NCBI GenBank assembly: GCA_001724265.1
Contig: MEDY01000064.1
Span: 1 to 64,000, forward strand
Direction: 5' to 3'
Source of the DNA: Rhizaria sp. SCN 62-66
Lineage: Eukaryota > Rhizaria, unplaced
Length of the DNA stretch: 64,000 nt
Shown here: positions 11,085 through 22,791 of the stretch, piece by piece
Numbering within the stretch: the first letter of the stretch is position 1
How the letters are laid out: the number at the start of each line of letters is the position of its first letter
Notes under the pieces: generated by a model
The model's input: the letters and a program-made list of their open reading frames with translations, nothing else
The model's database searches: none
Told to the model about the DNA's origin: nothing
Made by a program: the position numbers and the translations under genes

Positions 11085-11812
11085 GCCTGCTTAGGAATAG
11101 TCAGTTGGTTTGGGCAGTTGAAGGAACGGAAAACAAGGAAGCCAACGTCAGAACGGAAAAATACAATCAATTATTGCTTAAACATCTCTCTCAAATTTAC
11201 GATTCAAAAATCAAATGACGATTATACTCACTCAGCACAGAACCAACTTCGGCACAAAGATCGAGCCTACCCTCAACGGCTAGTAGTTGTTTCATGGTCA
11301 GTCAGTCACGGACCGAAAAACTGGTTGCAGTCTGGCGGACAGTCCCAAACAAAAACCCGATTATGCGAGCGCACCGGGCCAGCATTTCAACACGGGGAGC
11401 GCGGCAATGTCGCCAGGGCGGTCTTATGCTACGATGGGACGGTTCTACGAGGAGGATTGCACGCTATACAGTCTATTGGGGCTTTATGCGGGGCTTGTGT
11501 GGTGATTAAACTGCCCTTAACACAGAAGTCGGAAGGAGTCATGTCCATCACGTGGGCCCGCCATGATGAGCCTCTTTTGTGGGTGCAGAACCAAACAATA
11601 TTGCTGTGCGGAATTGCGTTTTTATTTCACATGCCGTAGCTTGCCTAAAATCGGATGTATTTTTTCACAGCGTCTCTGTTATGACGTCAATATCCCTCTG
11701 CTGACCCCCCTCCCACACTTTCGTCATCCCCCGGTTTCTGTCTTACCTTGCTCTCCGCGCGTCTTTTGCGCCTGCTTTTGCACTTGTTCTGAAAACAACA
11801 GGCACCACCTCG
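11085..11812. promoter_or_regulatory. Divergent intergenic region (CAP-G / desaturase)
   Basis: About 730 bases between divergent start codons, presumably containing both promoters. A pyrimidine-rich tract at about 11690-11790 precedes the desaturase start. A long open frame at 11118-11639 (+) overlaps other open frames in different phases and has no recognisable domain; I treat it as chance. Confidence 0.5.
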
Positions 11813-13120
11813 ATGAGTGAGCCTGCCACGAAGTCGGCCGCGCCGGCGAAGAAGGACCCCAACTCGTGCGTGATCACGATCAGCGACCGCGTCTACGACC
11901 TCACGCAGTGGGCGCCCAACCACCCGGGTGGTCCCCCGATCATGATCTACGACGGCCGCGACGCCACCAACGTCTTCCAGGCCTTCCACTCTGAGGGCGC
12001 GTACAAGGTTCTCGAGCGCTTCCCCTCGACGCCCGCGCCGCCGCGCGCCAAGAAGGCCGGTTCCGAGGCCCTCAAGGCCTCCAACGGCGGCCAGACGGTT
12101 TGCCTGGACGCCGTCAGCGAGGACTTCCAGCGCTTCCGCGCGGAGCTCGAGCGCGACGGCTTCTTCAAGGTCTCGCCCTTCTGGTTCCCCACTAAGTTCT
12201 TCACCACCGTCGCCTTCCTCCCGCTGGCCATCTTCCTCAACCTCAACGGCTGGGTGACGCTTGGCGCCGTCGTGCTGGGCATGATGTGGCAGCAGCTGGG
12301 CTGGACCTCGCACGAGCTGCTCCACCACTCGGTCTACGTCAACCGCAAGTACGGCAAGTACTTCGCCTGGGTCAGCGGGCCCGTGCTGCTGGGCTTCTGC
12401 AGCCACTGGTGGAACGACCGCCACAACTCGCACCATGCGGCGACCAACATCGACGGCTCGGATCCCGACATCGACAACCTGCCCATGCTCGCCTGGTCCG
12501 TTTCGGACGTCAACCGCGCGACACCCGAGCAGCGCAAGACGATCAAGTACCAGCACATCTACTTCTGGTTCATCCTCCCGCTGCTCAACCTCATCTGGAA
12601 CCTCAACTCGGTGCTCTTCATCCGCGACGAAATGATCAACTCGCGCTACAAGGTCTACCGCGACGAGTGGAAGGCTGAGGCCTTCGGCATCGCGCTGCAC
12701 TACATCTGGCTCTCGGCGCTACTCTGGTTCACGCTCCCCTCCTGGGGCGCCGTCGCCTGGTTCATGTTCGTGGCCAAGATCGTCGCCGGCGCCACGCTAG
12801 CATTCGTCGTCTTCTTCAGCCACTACTCGTGCCCCAAGCTCGACTTCGACTCGGACGCTGGCGAGAACTTTGTCGCCATGCAGCTCGTCTCGACGCGCAA
12901 CCTGACCCCCGGCGTCATCACTGACTGGCTCTGCGGCGGCCTCAACTACCAGGTTGAGCACCACCTCTTCCCCACCATGCCGCGGCCGAACCTGTACCGC
13001 TGCTCGCTGCGGCTGCGCGAGTTCTGCAAGAAGCACAACCTGCCCTACCTCTGCTCCGACTTCATCGAGGGGCTCATGCAGGTCCGCTCCTTCCTCAAGG
13101 ACATCGCAGACATGGCCTAA
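11813..13120 (+). CDS. Cytochrome b5-fused front-end fatty acid desaturase
   Basis: A single-exon protein of 435 residues ending in TAA. The N-terminus is a cytochrome b5 domain with the heme motif His-Pro-Gly-Gly at 37-40 and the second heme ligand His59. The desaturase domain carries the three iron-binding histidine boxes: HxxxHH at 167-172, HxxHH at 204-208, and Gln-x-x-His-His at 380-384; the Gln in the third box is diagnostic of front-end desaturases. Hydrophobic segments at about 130-160, 185-197, 250-270 and 295-335 fit a multi-pass ER membrane protein. Such enzymes introduce a double bond between an existing one and the carboxyl end (delta-4, -5, -6 or -8), making polyunsaturated fatty acids. 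Regioselectivity cannot be read from the sequence. Confidence 0.93.
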   Translation: MSEPATKSAAPAKKDPNSCVITISDRVYDLTQWAPNHPGGPPIMIYDGRDATNVFQAFHSEGAYKVLERFPSTPAPPRAKKAGSEALKASNGGQTVCLDAVSEDFQRFRAELERDGFFKVSPFWFPTKFFTTVAFLPLAIFLNLNGWVTLGAVVLGMMWQQLGWTSHELLHHSVYVNRKYGKYFAWVSGPVLLGFCSHWWNDRHNSHHAATNIDGSDPDIDNLPMLAWSVSDVNRATPEQRKTIKYQHIYFWFILPLLNLIWNLNSVLFIRDEMINSRYKVYRDEWKAEAFGIALHYIWLSALLWFTLPSWGAVAWFMFVAKIVAGATLAFVVFFSHYSCPKLDFDSDAGENFVAMQLVSTRNLTPGVITDWLCGGLNYQVEHHLFPTMPRPNLYRCSLRLREFCKKHNLPYLCSDFIEGLMQVRSFLKDIADMA

Positions 13121-14010
13121 GCGCGCCGCCATAGCGACAGGCGTCCCGGCGCCGCCCGCGCGCGTGAGCGACCAGGCAGCCAGCTTTCACTGCGGCCGCG
13201 TGTGCTCTGGCGTGTGCTCTGAGTGTGCTCTGAGTGTGCTCTGACGTGTGCCGAATTCGTCACTTGGCGCTCGAGTACAACAGCGACAACACACGCTAAG
13301 GCGCTGTGCTGTCTTATCAACACCTACAACTCATGAGAGTAACATAATCATATCACCACAAATAACATTTTATTTTTTATTCAAGCAATCTAGCAATTTC
13401 TTATTTTCTTCGTACTCTGCATTCACCAGCCTGTCTGGCGACAGAGACAGAACACACTTGACTATTTTACCATTTTCTTACTTAATGCAGGGCAAGCTGC
13501 CTTTGTTTAATTGAGGAGACGCGTGACTTGTGTTATTGCTCCATTTCTAGTGCGCATATCCAGATCGCGGACGTAAGAGTGCTCTTTCCCCAGTGGCGGC
13601 CACTTCTTTTACACTGGCGGCGTTCCGGGCCGCGCAGTTTGCTGCGCACGGTGTGTCTGTCACTGCAACACGCTGTGTGCCGGGCGTCATACAAAACATG
13701 TGTCTTTTTTCCATTACAACTTGACCACCGGAGACTGTAACTTGACCACCGGAAACTGTAACATCTCACCTTTTTCTGTTTCCTTCCATGCAGAAAAAAT
13801 GGACATATCACACTGCTAATGAGCCATTTTGCATCATAACGCATTCTGTATGAGTTAAATCTAAGTATATTTGGTGTCTGGTACGAAGTAAACATGAACG
13901 AATACATAGCATCTGGCCACACAACAGGACAACAGACAAATCACTGCTCCAACAGACTCGCTTCGTGTGCGCTTCCATTGAATCAAATACAGACGTAGCC
14001 TGGGCCAGTC
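13121..14010. other. Convergent spacer between desaturase and Cwc21-like gene
   Basis: AT-rich 3' flanks. The only structured element I see is a two-copy tandem repeat at 13720-13761. Reading frames here are short and overlapping and are not called. Confidence 0.55.
13720..13761. repeat. Two-copy 21-bp tandem repeat
   Basis: Copies at 13720-13740 and 13741-13761 differ at one base. Each contains the core TTGACCACCGGA followed by (G/A)ACTGTAA. Probably a recent local duplication in the spacer; no function is suggested. Confidence 0.8.
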
Positions 14011-15848
14011 TCAACCGCGGCTGCGGCTCCGACTGCGGCTGCCACGGCTGCTCTTGCTCTTGCTCTTGTCACTCGAACGCTCACGGTCACGGTCACGGTC
14101 ACGGTCACGGTCACGATGAGACTTGTTGTCGCGCTTCGCAACCGGAGACCGCGAGCGTGACCGCGAGCGTGACCGCGAGCGTGACGGCGAGTTTGACCGT
14201 GAGCGCGACCGCGACCGAGAGTCGGACATCTTGCGGGAAGGCTTGACTTCCCGCTTGTCCTCCTTCATGACAGCCGAGCGACGCGGGGGACTGCGGCTGT
14301 CGCGACTGCGGCTGCGGCTGTCGCGGCTGTCACGACTGCGGCTGTCGCGGCGGTCGCGGCGGTCGCCGCTGCGACTACGGCTGTCGCCGCGGCTGTCAGT
14401 GCGGCTGCGGCGGGGCGGACTGCGGCTGCGGCGAGGGGGACTGCGGCTGCGGCGGGGCGGACTGCGGCTGCTACGACGCTGCCCCTTCTCTGCACTCGCC
14501 TTATTACCAGTGCTGCTGCTGCTGCTGGCGCCGGGCCAATCCTCCTCGATCTCGGCGGCGCGGCGGCGCACCCAGTCGCCGTCGCTGGGCCGCGCCCCGC
14601 CGCCGCCGTGGACGCGGTCGCTGGAGCGGGGGCCGCGGAACACAGGGTAACGGTCGCTCGGGGGCTCCTGTTCGCGGTCGCTGCGGTCACGGTCGCTGCG
14701 GTCACGGTCACTGCGGTCACGGTCGCGGTCACTGCGATCGCGGTCGCCATGGCGGTCGCCGCGGCGCTCCTGCGGGCCCCAGCCGTCGCCCTGGTCGCCG
14801 CTCTGGCCGCCGCCGCGCGTCCTGCCGAAGTTGCGTCCGGGCCGGCCGGTCGTCCAGCTGGCGCTTACCTCGTAACCGTGGCTGTGGTCGTGCCGCGCCA
14901 GGTAGCCCGGCCGGTCCGCCCAGTCGCCCCCCGACGCGCCGCGCCCGCGCCCCGCCGCCCCGCCGCTGCCGCCGCTGTTCCCGCGCGGGGCGGCGCGGCG
15001 GTCGGCGCCGGCGCGGCCGACGAGCTGGCGCTGCAGCTGCGCCAGCTCGGCCTCGATGGCGGCCACGTCGACCCCCGCGACGTCCGCCGCAGAGCCAGAC
15101 AGCGCGGCGTCCAGCTGCGCGCTCAGCGCCGCCATGCGCGCGTCCGCAGCAGTCAGCAGACTGTCGCCGCCGTTCTGATTATTGTCGCCTTCTTTGTCAC
15201 CGCCGCTGCTGGTGTTGTTGTGGTTGCGGCGGCGGCTGAAGAGGTCGTCGAAGTCGGAAGAGCCGCGCACGCCGAGCGCGTCGCGCATCCCGGCGACCGC
15301 GCCGCGGTGGTGCTGCTGCTGCGCGGGCCCAGGACCGGCGCCGGCGGCAGCGCTGGGGGCGGGTAGCGCGGTGCTGAGGTTGGCGAGCAGACGCGCGCGC
15401 AGCTCGGACGTGCGGCGCTCAATCTCGGCGTCGGCCATTCTGCGAATAAAATCACACAAAAAATACAACAATACACCAAAGAATGAGTGGAAAAAGCAAA
15501 AATAGAGCGTTGGTGAGCTGGCGATAGCGTGGGGGGTGAAGAGGACCGTTAGAGTTGTTGTCATGAGAGAGCGAAATGGGAGGAATTGCAGGGGATAGAG
15601 ACGTACTTTTTCTCGCGGAGCTCATCCTCAAGCTCGGCAACCTTAACTTCAACCGCACGCTTGCGGTTGTGCTCGAGCAGCTCCGCACTGAGCTGCTTGG
15701 GCGGCGCCACGATGCGCTTCTCTTCGCCGAAGACACTAGACCGCACAGCGCCCGACTTCTGATGTTTGCTGAGCGTGCTCAAGTTGCGCTGCACAAAACC
15801 GCTCGTACCAGAGCCCTTGGCCGTCGTCAGCCCAACGTTGCCGTACAT
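14011..15848 (-). CDS. CWC21: Cwc21/SRRM2-like spliceosomal protein with RS-rich tail
   Basis: Two exons: 15607-15848 and 14011-15439, with an intron at 15440-15606 (GTACGT...CGCAG) that splits a Lys codon; 556 residues, stop TGA. The first exon begins Met-Tyr-Gly-Asn-Val-Gly-Leu-Thr-Thr and continues with Gly-Ser-Gly-Thr and Val-Gln-Arg-Asn-Leu, the signature of the cwf21 domain found at the N-terminus of yeast Cwc21 and human SRRM2. The charged helix of that domain runs across the splice junction (Glu-Leu-Arg-Glu-Lys-Lys joined to Met-Ala-Asp-Ala-Glu-Ile). Cwc21 binds Prp8 and Snu114 in the catalytic spliceosome. The C-terminal third is an RS domain with Arg-Asp, Ser-Pro-Pro-Arg-Arg-Ser and Arg-Ser repeats, as in SRRM2 but absent in yeast Cwc21. 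The middle is Gly/Arg/Asp-rich. Confidence 0.88.
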
Positions 15849-16188
15849 ATTTCACTGCAACAGACGGAGTGCGTCAGATGGAACAAAATCTCGCAAAACC
15901 CGGTTCACCTCATGACCCCCACACGGGCCTTTGCCTGTTGGCCAGACGAGGTTACGGAAACCGTTTGTGGCAGGAACCGCTTCAACTCGATATTGCGCTG
16001 TTTCAAATACAAATTCGAAAATGAAGCCTAGATATGTATATTAACTCAGGTAATCCTCTAGATTATTTGGTATTCAACGGTAAAAAGCCTTACTATAAAG
16101 CTGGTATCTTTGCGACACGAGGCCGCAGAATTTGTTCGGCGACTCATAAGTTCCGCCCACAGTTCATTGACGCCTCGCAATACTGGTC
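15849..16188. other. Spacer between Cwc21-like gene and the upstream minus-strand gene
   Basis: About 340 bases holding the 5' flank of the Cwc21-like gene and the 3' flank of the next minus-strand gene. It is AT-rich around 16000-16100. I see no further feature. Confidence 0.55.
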
Positions 16189-16817
16189 TCAGTAGCCGCC
16201 CTTCTTCTTTTCCCAGGAGAAAAACGTCTTCTTGTGCCGGTCAATGGCGCGGATGCCGCCCTCGCGGCCGCCGTCGACGGCCCTGTCGTATACGGACCGG
16301 TACGCCTGAAGCGTCAGCGCTGCGCCCGATGGCAGCGGCACCGGCAGGCTGCCTGGCGTGAGCGGCCGCACGGGCCGCGCCGTCGCCGCCAGCTGCTGCA
16401 GCTGCGCCGGCGAGAGCTCCGCGCGCCGCGCCTCAGCTTCGGCCCGCCGCGCCGCGGCTGCCGCAGCCGCCGCGGAGGGGTCGTTGTAGGGCGACAGCGC
16501 CGCCCACGCCGCCTCGGGCCCCCACTGCGGCTGCGGCTGCGGCGCCTGAGACTGCGCATCCTGCGAGCGCGCGCTGTGCAGATTGGCGCTGCTGCCCGTG
16601 TTGGCGCCGTTGCCGTGAAGGCTGCGAGCTGAGCCTGAGCCTGAGCCAGAGCCGGTGGCGCTGAGCCCAGCGCGCTGCAACAGACTGCCGTTGCCGCTGT
16701 TGCCGCTGCTGGAGCTGGCGCTGGGCCTAAGCAGCGAGGAGGAGGACGGGGACGCGAGGCCAAAGCCGGAGACCGAGCCGCGACCGCCGCGGAGGCTGGC
16801 GCTGCTGGAGCCGAGCC

Positions 16818-16866
<49 letters not shown>

Positions 16867-19800
16867 GCGCTGCTGCTGCTGCTGTTGCTGGTAGGCGCGC
16901 AGCCGCTCCTGGTGGGCCTGGCGCTCCGCCGCAGCCGCAGCGTCCGCGGCCGCCGCAAAGGAGAGATATTCGTCGAACGCGTCCACGCGGTCGTTTTGGC
17001 CCTGAGCTTGCGAGGGCTGCGGCAGCGGGGGGTGCGACTGCCGCTGTTGGTCGTGGCCATAGTACTGGTCGTACCCCCCTTGGCCCTGTTCCGGCTGCCC
17101 CTGGGGCTGAGCTGGAGCAGCAGCGGCGGCGGGCGCGGCCGTGAGAGTGAACAGGGTCTTGTCGTCCCAAGCTGCGGCGCCCGGCGCGCTCCTGTCCCCC
17201 GCGCCACTGCGCGCGCCAGCGCCAGCGCCAGCGGTAGCGGCGTCGCGGTCCGCGTCCGCGTCGGGCAGCCCCAGCAGCGCGAGTCGCGACTCCGACTGCG
17301 GCAGCGGCAGCGGCTGCGGCGCGGTGTCGCGGCCCTTGCCCCGGCCGGTCCGGGGACCGCCAGAACCAGGGCCAGCGCCATGCTGCGAGTGGGGCTGCGA
17401 GTGGGACTGAGCAAGTTGCGCCTGCGAGCGCGCGGGCGACGGTGACGGAGAGCGTGACGGAGAGCGAGAGAGAGCCCGCCCACCTGCAGCGCCGGTCTGG
17501 CGGCGGCGGCGGCGGCGCTGCTGTTGCGCGAGGGTCAGCGCGGACGACGACTGCGGCGGCTGCAGCACGGCGGCGAGCGCTGTCGGCACCGGTGCGCCGC
17601 CGGCCGGGGGCACCTCGGCGAACCCGGGCCTGCGCACCGCAGACTGCGACTGCAGCTGAGACTGCTGCAACTGCGACTGCGTCTCGTCTTGCCAATGCAC
17701 TTGCGGCTGCGGAGGCTGCTGCTGCTGCTGCTGTTGCGCGGTGTGGTGTGCGAGCACGGCGGTCAGCGCGGCCTTGCTCACGGTCACCAGCTCGCTCAGC
17801 ACCGCGCCGCCGCCGCCGCCGCCGCCGTCTCCGGCCGCCCCGTCCTCCGGGTCCGCGGCGCCCGCCGCGCCGGCCTTGTGCGCGCCGTGCGCACTGCCAT
17901 GAGGGGGCGGGGCGGCGGCGACGGGCGCGACGGCGACGCCGGTGCCCACGGTCACCAGCCCGCCGGCCGCCCACGCCGCGCCCAGGCCAGCGCCGGCGCC
18001 CATAGCAGCGCCAGCTCCGAGATCAGCATTGCCTGTGCTGGAGGCCGTTGCGTGCGTGTTGGCATTGGCGTTGGCGTTGGAGGGCGCGAGCGAAGGAGCG
18101 CTGCCGAACGAGAAGTAGCCAGGCACAGGGCCCGCCGCGCTGCTGCCGCCAGCGGCGGCGGGGGCAGAGCCTCGCGCGCCCCAGTGCGCGCCGCTGAGCG
18201 GCACAGCGCTGCCAACAGACTGCGACTGCGGCAGCGGCTGCGGCTGCCGGGACAGAGCCTGCGCCTGCGAGGACGCCTCGGCCTGCAGTTGCTGTTGCTG
18301 CTGCTGTTGCTGCTGCTCGGCCTGGAAGCCGGCCAGCACGGCGCCGATCGAGGGGAACGCACTGGCGTCGGCCGTCGCCCCCACGCCGAGTCCAAGCCCC
18401 AGCGCCAGCTCGCTGTCGCCGTCCGTGTCGCCGTTGTCGTCGTTGTGGCCCTCAGCGTCGGCGTCGTCACCGTGCGCATGCCCGGCTCTGCCCGCGCGCG
18501 CCCTGGCGCGGGCCCTGGCGCGGGCCCTCTCGGCGGCCTCGGCCTCAGCGGCGGCGTCCAGGTCGTCCTGCTCGTGGTACGTGTACATGGCGCCGTCCAG
18601 CAGCGCCCACGCCGCGCGTTCGCCGGGCAGCGCCGTCGCCGACGCGCGGTACGCCTCCTGCGAGGCCGTCAGCCGCGCCGTCGACGACGTGTGCCCCGCG
18701 GCCGCAGACGCCAACAGCGCCGCCGCGGAGGCAGACGGCGACGCGCCGGGCGCGCCAGAGCCGGCGCCGCCACTGGCGGGACCCCATTGCTGCAGCATGC
18801 GCGACACGGCGGCCGCCGCGGCCTCGCCGGACAAGCCGTCGTCGCCGGCCTTGCTACCACGCGCACCGCCGCCGTTGAGGCCACTGCTAACGGAGCCGGC
18901 GTCGATGCCCGCGGCGGCGCGCGCGCGGCGGCGCTGCTCCGTCTCGCGCTCGCGCTCGCGCTCCTTGCTACTCTTATCGTCGCCCCTGCCGCCGCTGCCA
19001 TCAGCGTCGGCCTCAGCCTCAGCGAGCGCCATCTCACTCGCGGCGTGCGCGCGCGCGCGCGAGTGCTCGGCGTCGCGCGCGCCGCCCGCGGCGGCCGTGG
19101 CGGCGGCCAGCTCGCCGCGCGCCCAGCGCGAGAAGTGCCCGCCGCCGGGCCCGCGGCGCGCGGCGCGCGCGGCCCGCTCCTGGCGCAGGCGCGCGGCGGC
19201 GACGGCGGCCTGCGCGGCGAGTACCGAGGCCAGACGCTCTACGCGCGACTGCCCGAGGGCCGCGCCGCAGTCGTCCGCGTCCTCCGAGTCGGAGTCTGAG
19301 GCGGTCCCGTGGCGGCGCGCGCGGCGCGGCCGCGGCTGCGGGTGCTGCTGCTGGTGCGCCGACTGGTGCGCGTAGAGCTGCTCATATGTGCCTCCGTGGC
19401 CGTGGCTGTAGCCGTGGTGATCGTGGTACGGGTGGCCGTGCGCCTGCCCCTGCACTTGCGCTTGGGCGTAGAGCGCGCATGGCGGGATCCCGCCCAGCGT
19501 GCCCGTCTCGGCCCCCAAGTCCGCGCTGATGCCCGCGGCTGCCGCGGAGCCTGCGCCGAGCCCGGCCGCCGTGACCGTGAGCCCCGTCGCGGCGGCCACG
19601 CGCGCGGTCACGCCCCGCCAATCGGCGTCCGCCGCGCACAGCCACTCGGCGTCCGCCGCGCTCAGCACCGCGGCGCCGCGCGCGCCGCCTGCGGCCAAGC
19701 TCGGGACCGAGGCGGAGGCTGAGCCCGAGTCGGAGCCGGGGGCCCCCATGGCGGCGGCGGCGGTGGGCGTCTGCGGCGGCAGCGGGAGCGCGGCGCCGAG

Positions 19801-22791
19801 CCCCAGTCCGAGCGTGAAGACGGACGCGTAGCTGGCCTCCTCGCGGGCCAGCTCGCGGCGGCGCTCGCGCTCGCGGGCGCGCGCCGCAGCCTCCGCGGCG
19901 GACTCGCCGCTAAGCTTCGCGCTGCCGCTGCTGCGGCCGCCGCCGGGCGACATCGGCGAAGTGGGGGATATGGTGGAGCGACAAGTGTTAGCATTGTCGT
20001 CATCGTCGCCGTCCTCGACGGTCGCAGCGTCGTCCAGCGAGGCGTCCTGGTTGTTGTCACCACCATCGTCGTAGTATTCCTCATCGTCGTCACAGTCGTC
20101 GTCATCGTCGTCGTCATCGTTGTCGTCGTTTTCGTTGCCGACATACAGCCCGGCCTCCGCGGCGGCAGTCCTAACGGCGGCGCGCGCGGCCCTAGCCTCG
20201 GCTTCGGCGTCAAAAGCCCGCGCCTCGGCCTCGGCCGCGCGGTCGTCGTCGCCCGCGGCGCCGCGCGCCTCCCACCGCGCCACCGACACGTCCGCCGCCG
20301 CGCGCGCGGCGACCGCGGCGGCACGCAGTTTGCGCCATCGCGCGCGCTTCCTGGCCACGCCCGCGGCGGCGGCGGCGGCGGCCTCGGCCGCGGCGTGCGC
20401 GGCGTCGCTTCTGCCGTCCAGGTCCCCGCGCGCGCGGCCCTCGGCCAGCGCCGCGGCTGCCGCAGCCGCGGCCGAGCGCCGCGCGTGGGCCGCGGCGGCG
20501 CGTACGACTAGCGCCAGCTCGGCCTCGGCCTCCCTCTGCGCGCGCTGCTGCTCGAGCCCGCTGCCGGCTCCAGACGCGGCAGCAGCAGCAGCGACGCCGG
20601 CGCTGCCGACCACGAGGGCGCCCGCAGCGGTGCGCCGGCCCAGCCCAAAGCCGCCGGCGGTGGAGGCGATGGCTGGAGGTAGTCCACTGCCGAGCCCGGC
20701 GTGCCAGCCGGTGCCCAAGCCCGTCGCGGCTGCACGGATCGTGACGGCGTCCGCCGCGGCGCGTGCGGCCTCGGCCTCGGACTCAGCGGCGGCGCGCCTG
20801 TTGCGCGCGTCCGCGGCGGCCGCGGCGCGCTCCCGCTGTTGCTGCTGCTCGCGGGCGACGCGGTCGTCGCGCCGCGCCAGCAGCTGTGCGTTGCGCGCGC
20901 GGCGCACTGCGGCCGCCTCCGCCGCGCGCGCGGCGTCGGCGTCGACGTCGGTGGCCACCGCAGCGGCCCGCGCGCGTCGCCGCTCCGCCAGCCGCGCCTC
21001 GCGCTCCGCCGCGGCCGAGGAGGCGGCGGCGGCGGCGGCGGGCGAGGCGAGCGGCGTGAAGGCGTCGGGCGGGGTGGGCGCGAAGCCGCGGCCCGCGGGC
21101 AGCGGAAACACCACGGGGCCGCGCGCGGCGGGCGACAGCGGCGAGGCCAGGGGCGAAGCCAGGGGCGTCGACGCGCCCGAGCCGGCCGCGGACGCGCCGC
21201 CGCTGGCGGGGCCCACAGTCGCCGCCGCAGGGCCCGCGCTGCCGCTGTTGCTGCGGCTATGACGCGCTGCGCGGCCCGCAGCCGAGGAGGTATTCGTGTT
21301 GATGACGCTGCTGCTGCAGCGGCGCGCGCTGCCGCGGGCACTGCTGAGGAACGCCGCCGTGACGGCCGCGGCGTCGGCCTCGGCTTTGGTCAGGGCTGCG
21401 GTGGCAGCAGCGACCTCCGCCTCGGCCTCAGCAGCCTCCGCGTCGGCCTTGGAGTCCCCTGCTCTGGTGGGGCCGCCGCCGCTGGCGTGCTGCTGCTGCT
21501 GTTGCTGCTGGAGGCGCTGCTGGAGGCGCGCGCGCTCCTGGTCCTGCTGCGCCTGCTGCTGCAGCAGCTGCTGCGCGCGCTGCTGCTCTTCGTACTGGTG
21601 CTGCATCGCGTTGGCAAAGGCGGCATGCACGGTGCGCCGCAGCCGCTGTTGCTCCGTCTGCGACAGCTCATCGACGAACTGCCGCACCCAGCGCTGGTTG
21701 CTGGCCATCTGGCGCACGCTGTCGACCTCGGCGGCGGCGGCGGAGCCCGCGGCGGGCGGCCGCCAGTGCATCCGCGAGAGCGGCACGCGCGCAGCGCGCC
21801 GTAGCGCCGCGCGCGAGGGCGCCGGCACAGGCCCGTCCGCGGTCGCCACCGTCTCCATCTCGGCGCCGAAGCCCTCGCCGCCGCGGTCCGCCGCGCCGGC
21901 GCCGGCGCCGTGACAGTGGCCGAGGGCGGGCGCGTTGGGCAGCAGTAGGCGGGCTGCCTGGTCCACGACCGCGCGGTCGCCGCTGGCCTCAGCGCTTTCA
22001 GCGCTAGAGGGCCCCCTGCGCGCCCTGCTGCCCTTGACCGGCGCGTGCTGCTGCTAATGACGTTGCTGCGCTGCGTTGTTGTTGCCGGCGCTGGCGTTGA
22101 GGTGTGCGCGGCCGGCGGCCTTGTTCTTGGTGGTGGCAATGAGGCGCAGCAGCCGCTCGGCCTCCTCCGAGAGCTGCACGGGCGGTGCCGCGGGCAGCGA
22201 TAACAGCAACGCGCGCACGGGTCCGCGCCGGGCGCCGGACGCCGCCAGCATCAGCGACGATGCCGCCTCGTTCGTGCCGTCCGCGTTGTTGCCGGTGCCG
22301 TTCAAGTTGCTGAGGTTGACGGAGCCGGGGTCAGGCGCGACGGGGGCGTCTGTTTCGGGGTCCGGCAGCAGCATGCGGGCACGGTCGAGCTGCGCGGCGT
22401 GCTCCTGCAGCAGGCGCTCCTGCTCCTGGATGTGGAGCGCCTGCTGTTGCTGCTGCAGTTGTTGCTGGCGCGAGTCGTGGCGCAGCGAAGTGGCGCGCAG
22501 AGCTGCCGACGATGAGGCCGACGACAGGCCCGGCAGCGGGTACAGCGGCGCCGCGACCGACGGCGACGCCGACGACAGCAACAAGTGCGCGCGCGAGCCG
22601 TGGTGGTGGCCGTGCGCGTGCAGAGTGTGTCCGTGTGGGGCCGCGGGACCTGCGGGGGATGCGGCGGCGGCGCGGGTACCAGAGGTCCGGGGGTTTTGCA
22701 CAAATGCGGACTCGGATGAAGACACAGTGGGCTGCGGGAGCGCGAACGCAACGCCAGTGCCACCTTCGGAGGGCCCGATAAAGGAAGACAT
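16189..22791 (-). CDS. 2200-residue low-complexity protein of unknown function, with one in-frame TAG
   Basis: The frame runs from ATG 22791 to TGA at 16189 and is interrupted only by TAG at 22054-22056 (residue 246), in the context Gln-Gln-Arg-His, TAG, Gln-Gln-His-Ala. I place the start at 22791 because composition changes to spacer-like DNA upstream; an in-frame ATG at 22851 is possible. I recognise no enzyme domain. Visible features are repeated Ala/Arg/Glu-rich helical stretches likely to form coiled coil (about residues 250-880), an Asp-rich acidic tract near 885-910, several Gln runs including one near 1970-1990, His/Gly/Tyr-rich patches, and a basic C-terminus ending in Lys-Lys-Lys-Gly-Gly-Tyr. 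Most of the chain is predicted to be disordered. It lies divergent to the ubiquitin protease. A cytoskeletal or condensate-type scaffold is conceivable but unsupported. Confidence 0.6.
16817..16890 (-). repeat. Coding CAG-type trinucleotide tract (polyglutamine)
   Basis: A nearly pure CTG run on the plus strand (CAG on the coding strand), with a few TTG interruptions, encodes a long Gln tract in the 2200-residue protein. Such tracts are length-unstable. Confidence 0.85.
22054..22056 (-). other. In-frame TAG read as sense (2200-residue protein, codon 246)
   Basis: The TAG lies between two open frames in the same phase, flanked by Gln-Gln-Arg-His and Gln-Gln-His-Ala. A Gln reading makes it part of a Gln/His-rich patch. 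A downstream ATG exists here, so this case alone is weaker than those in the USP, CAP-G and calpain genes. Confidence 0.65.

Noticed and set aside
11118-11639. 173-codon plus-strand frame in the CAP-G/desaturase spacer
   Set aside because: Two other frames are open over the same bases, the composition is that of spacer DNA, and no motif is recognisable.
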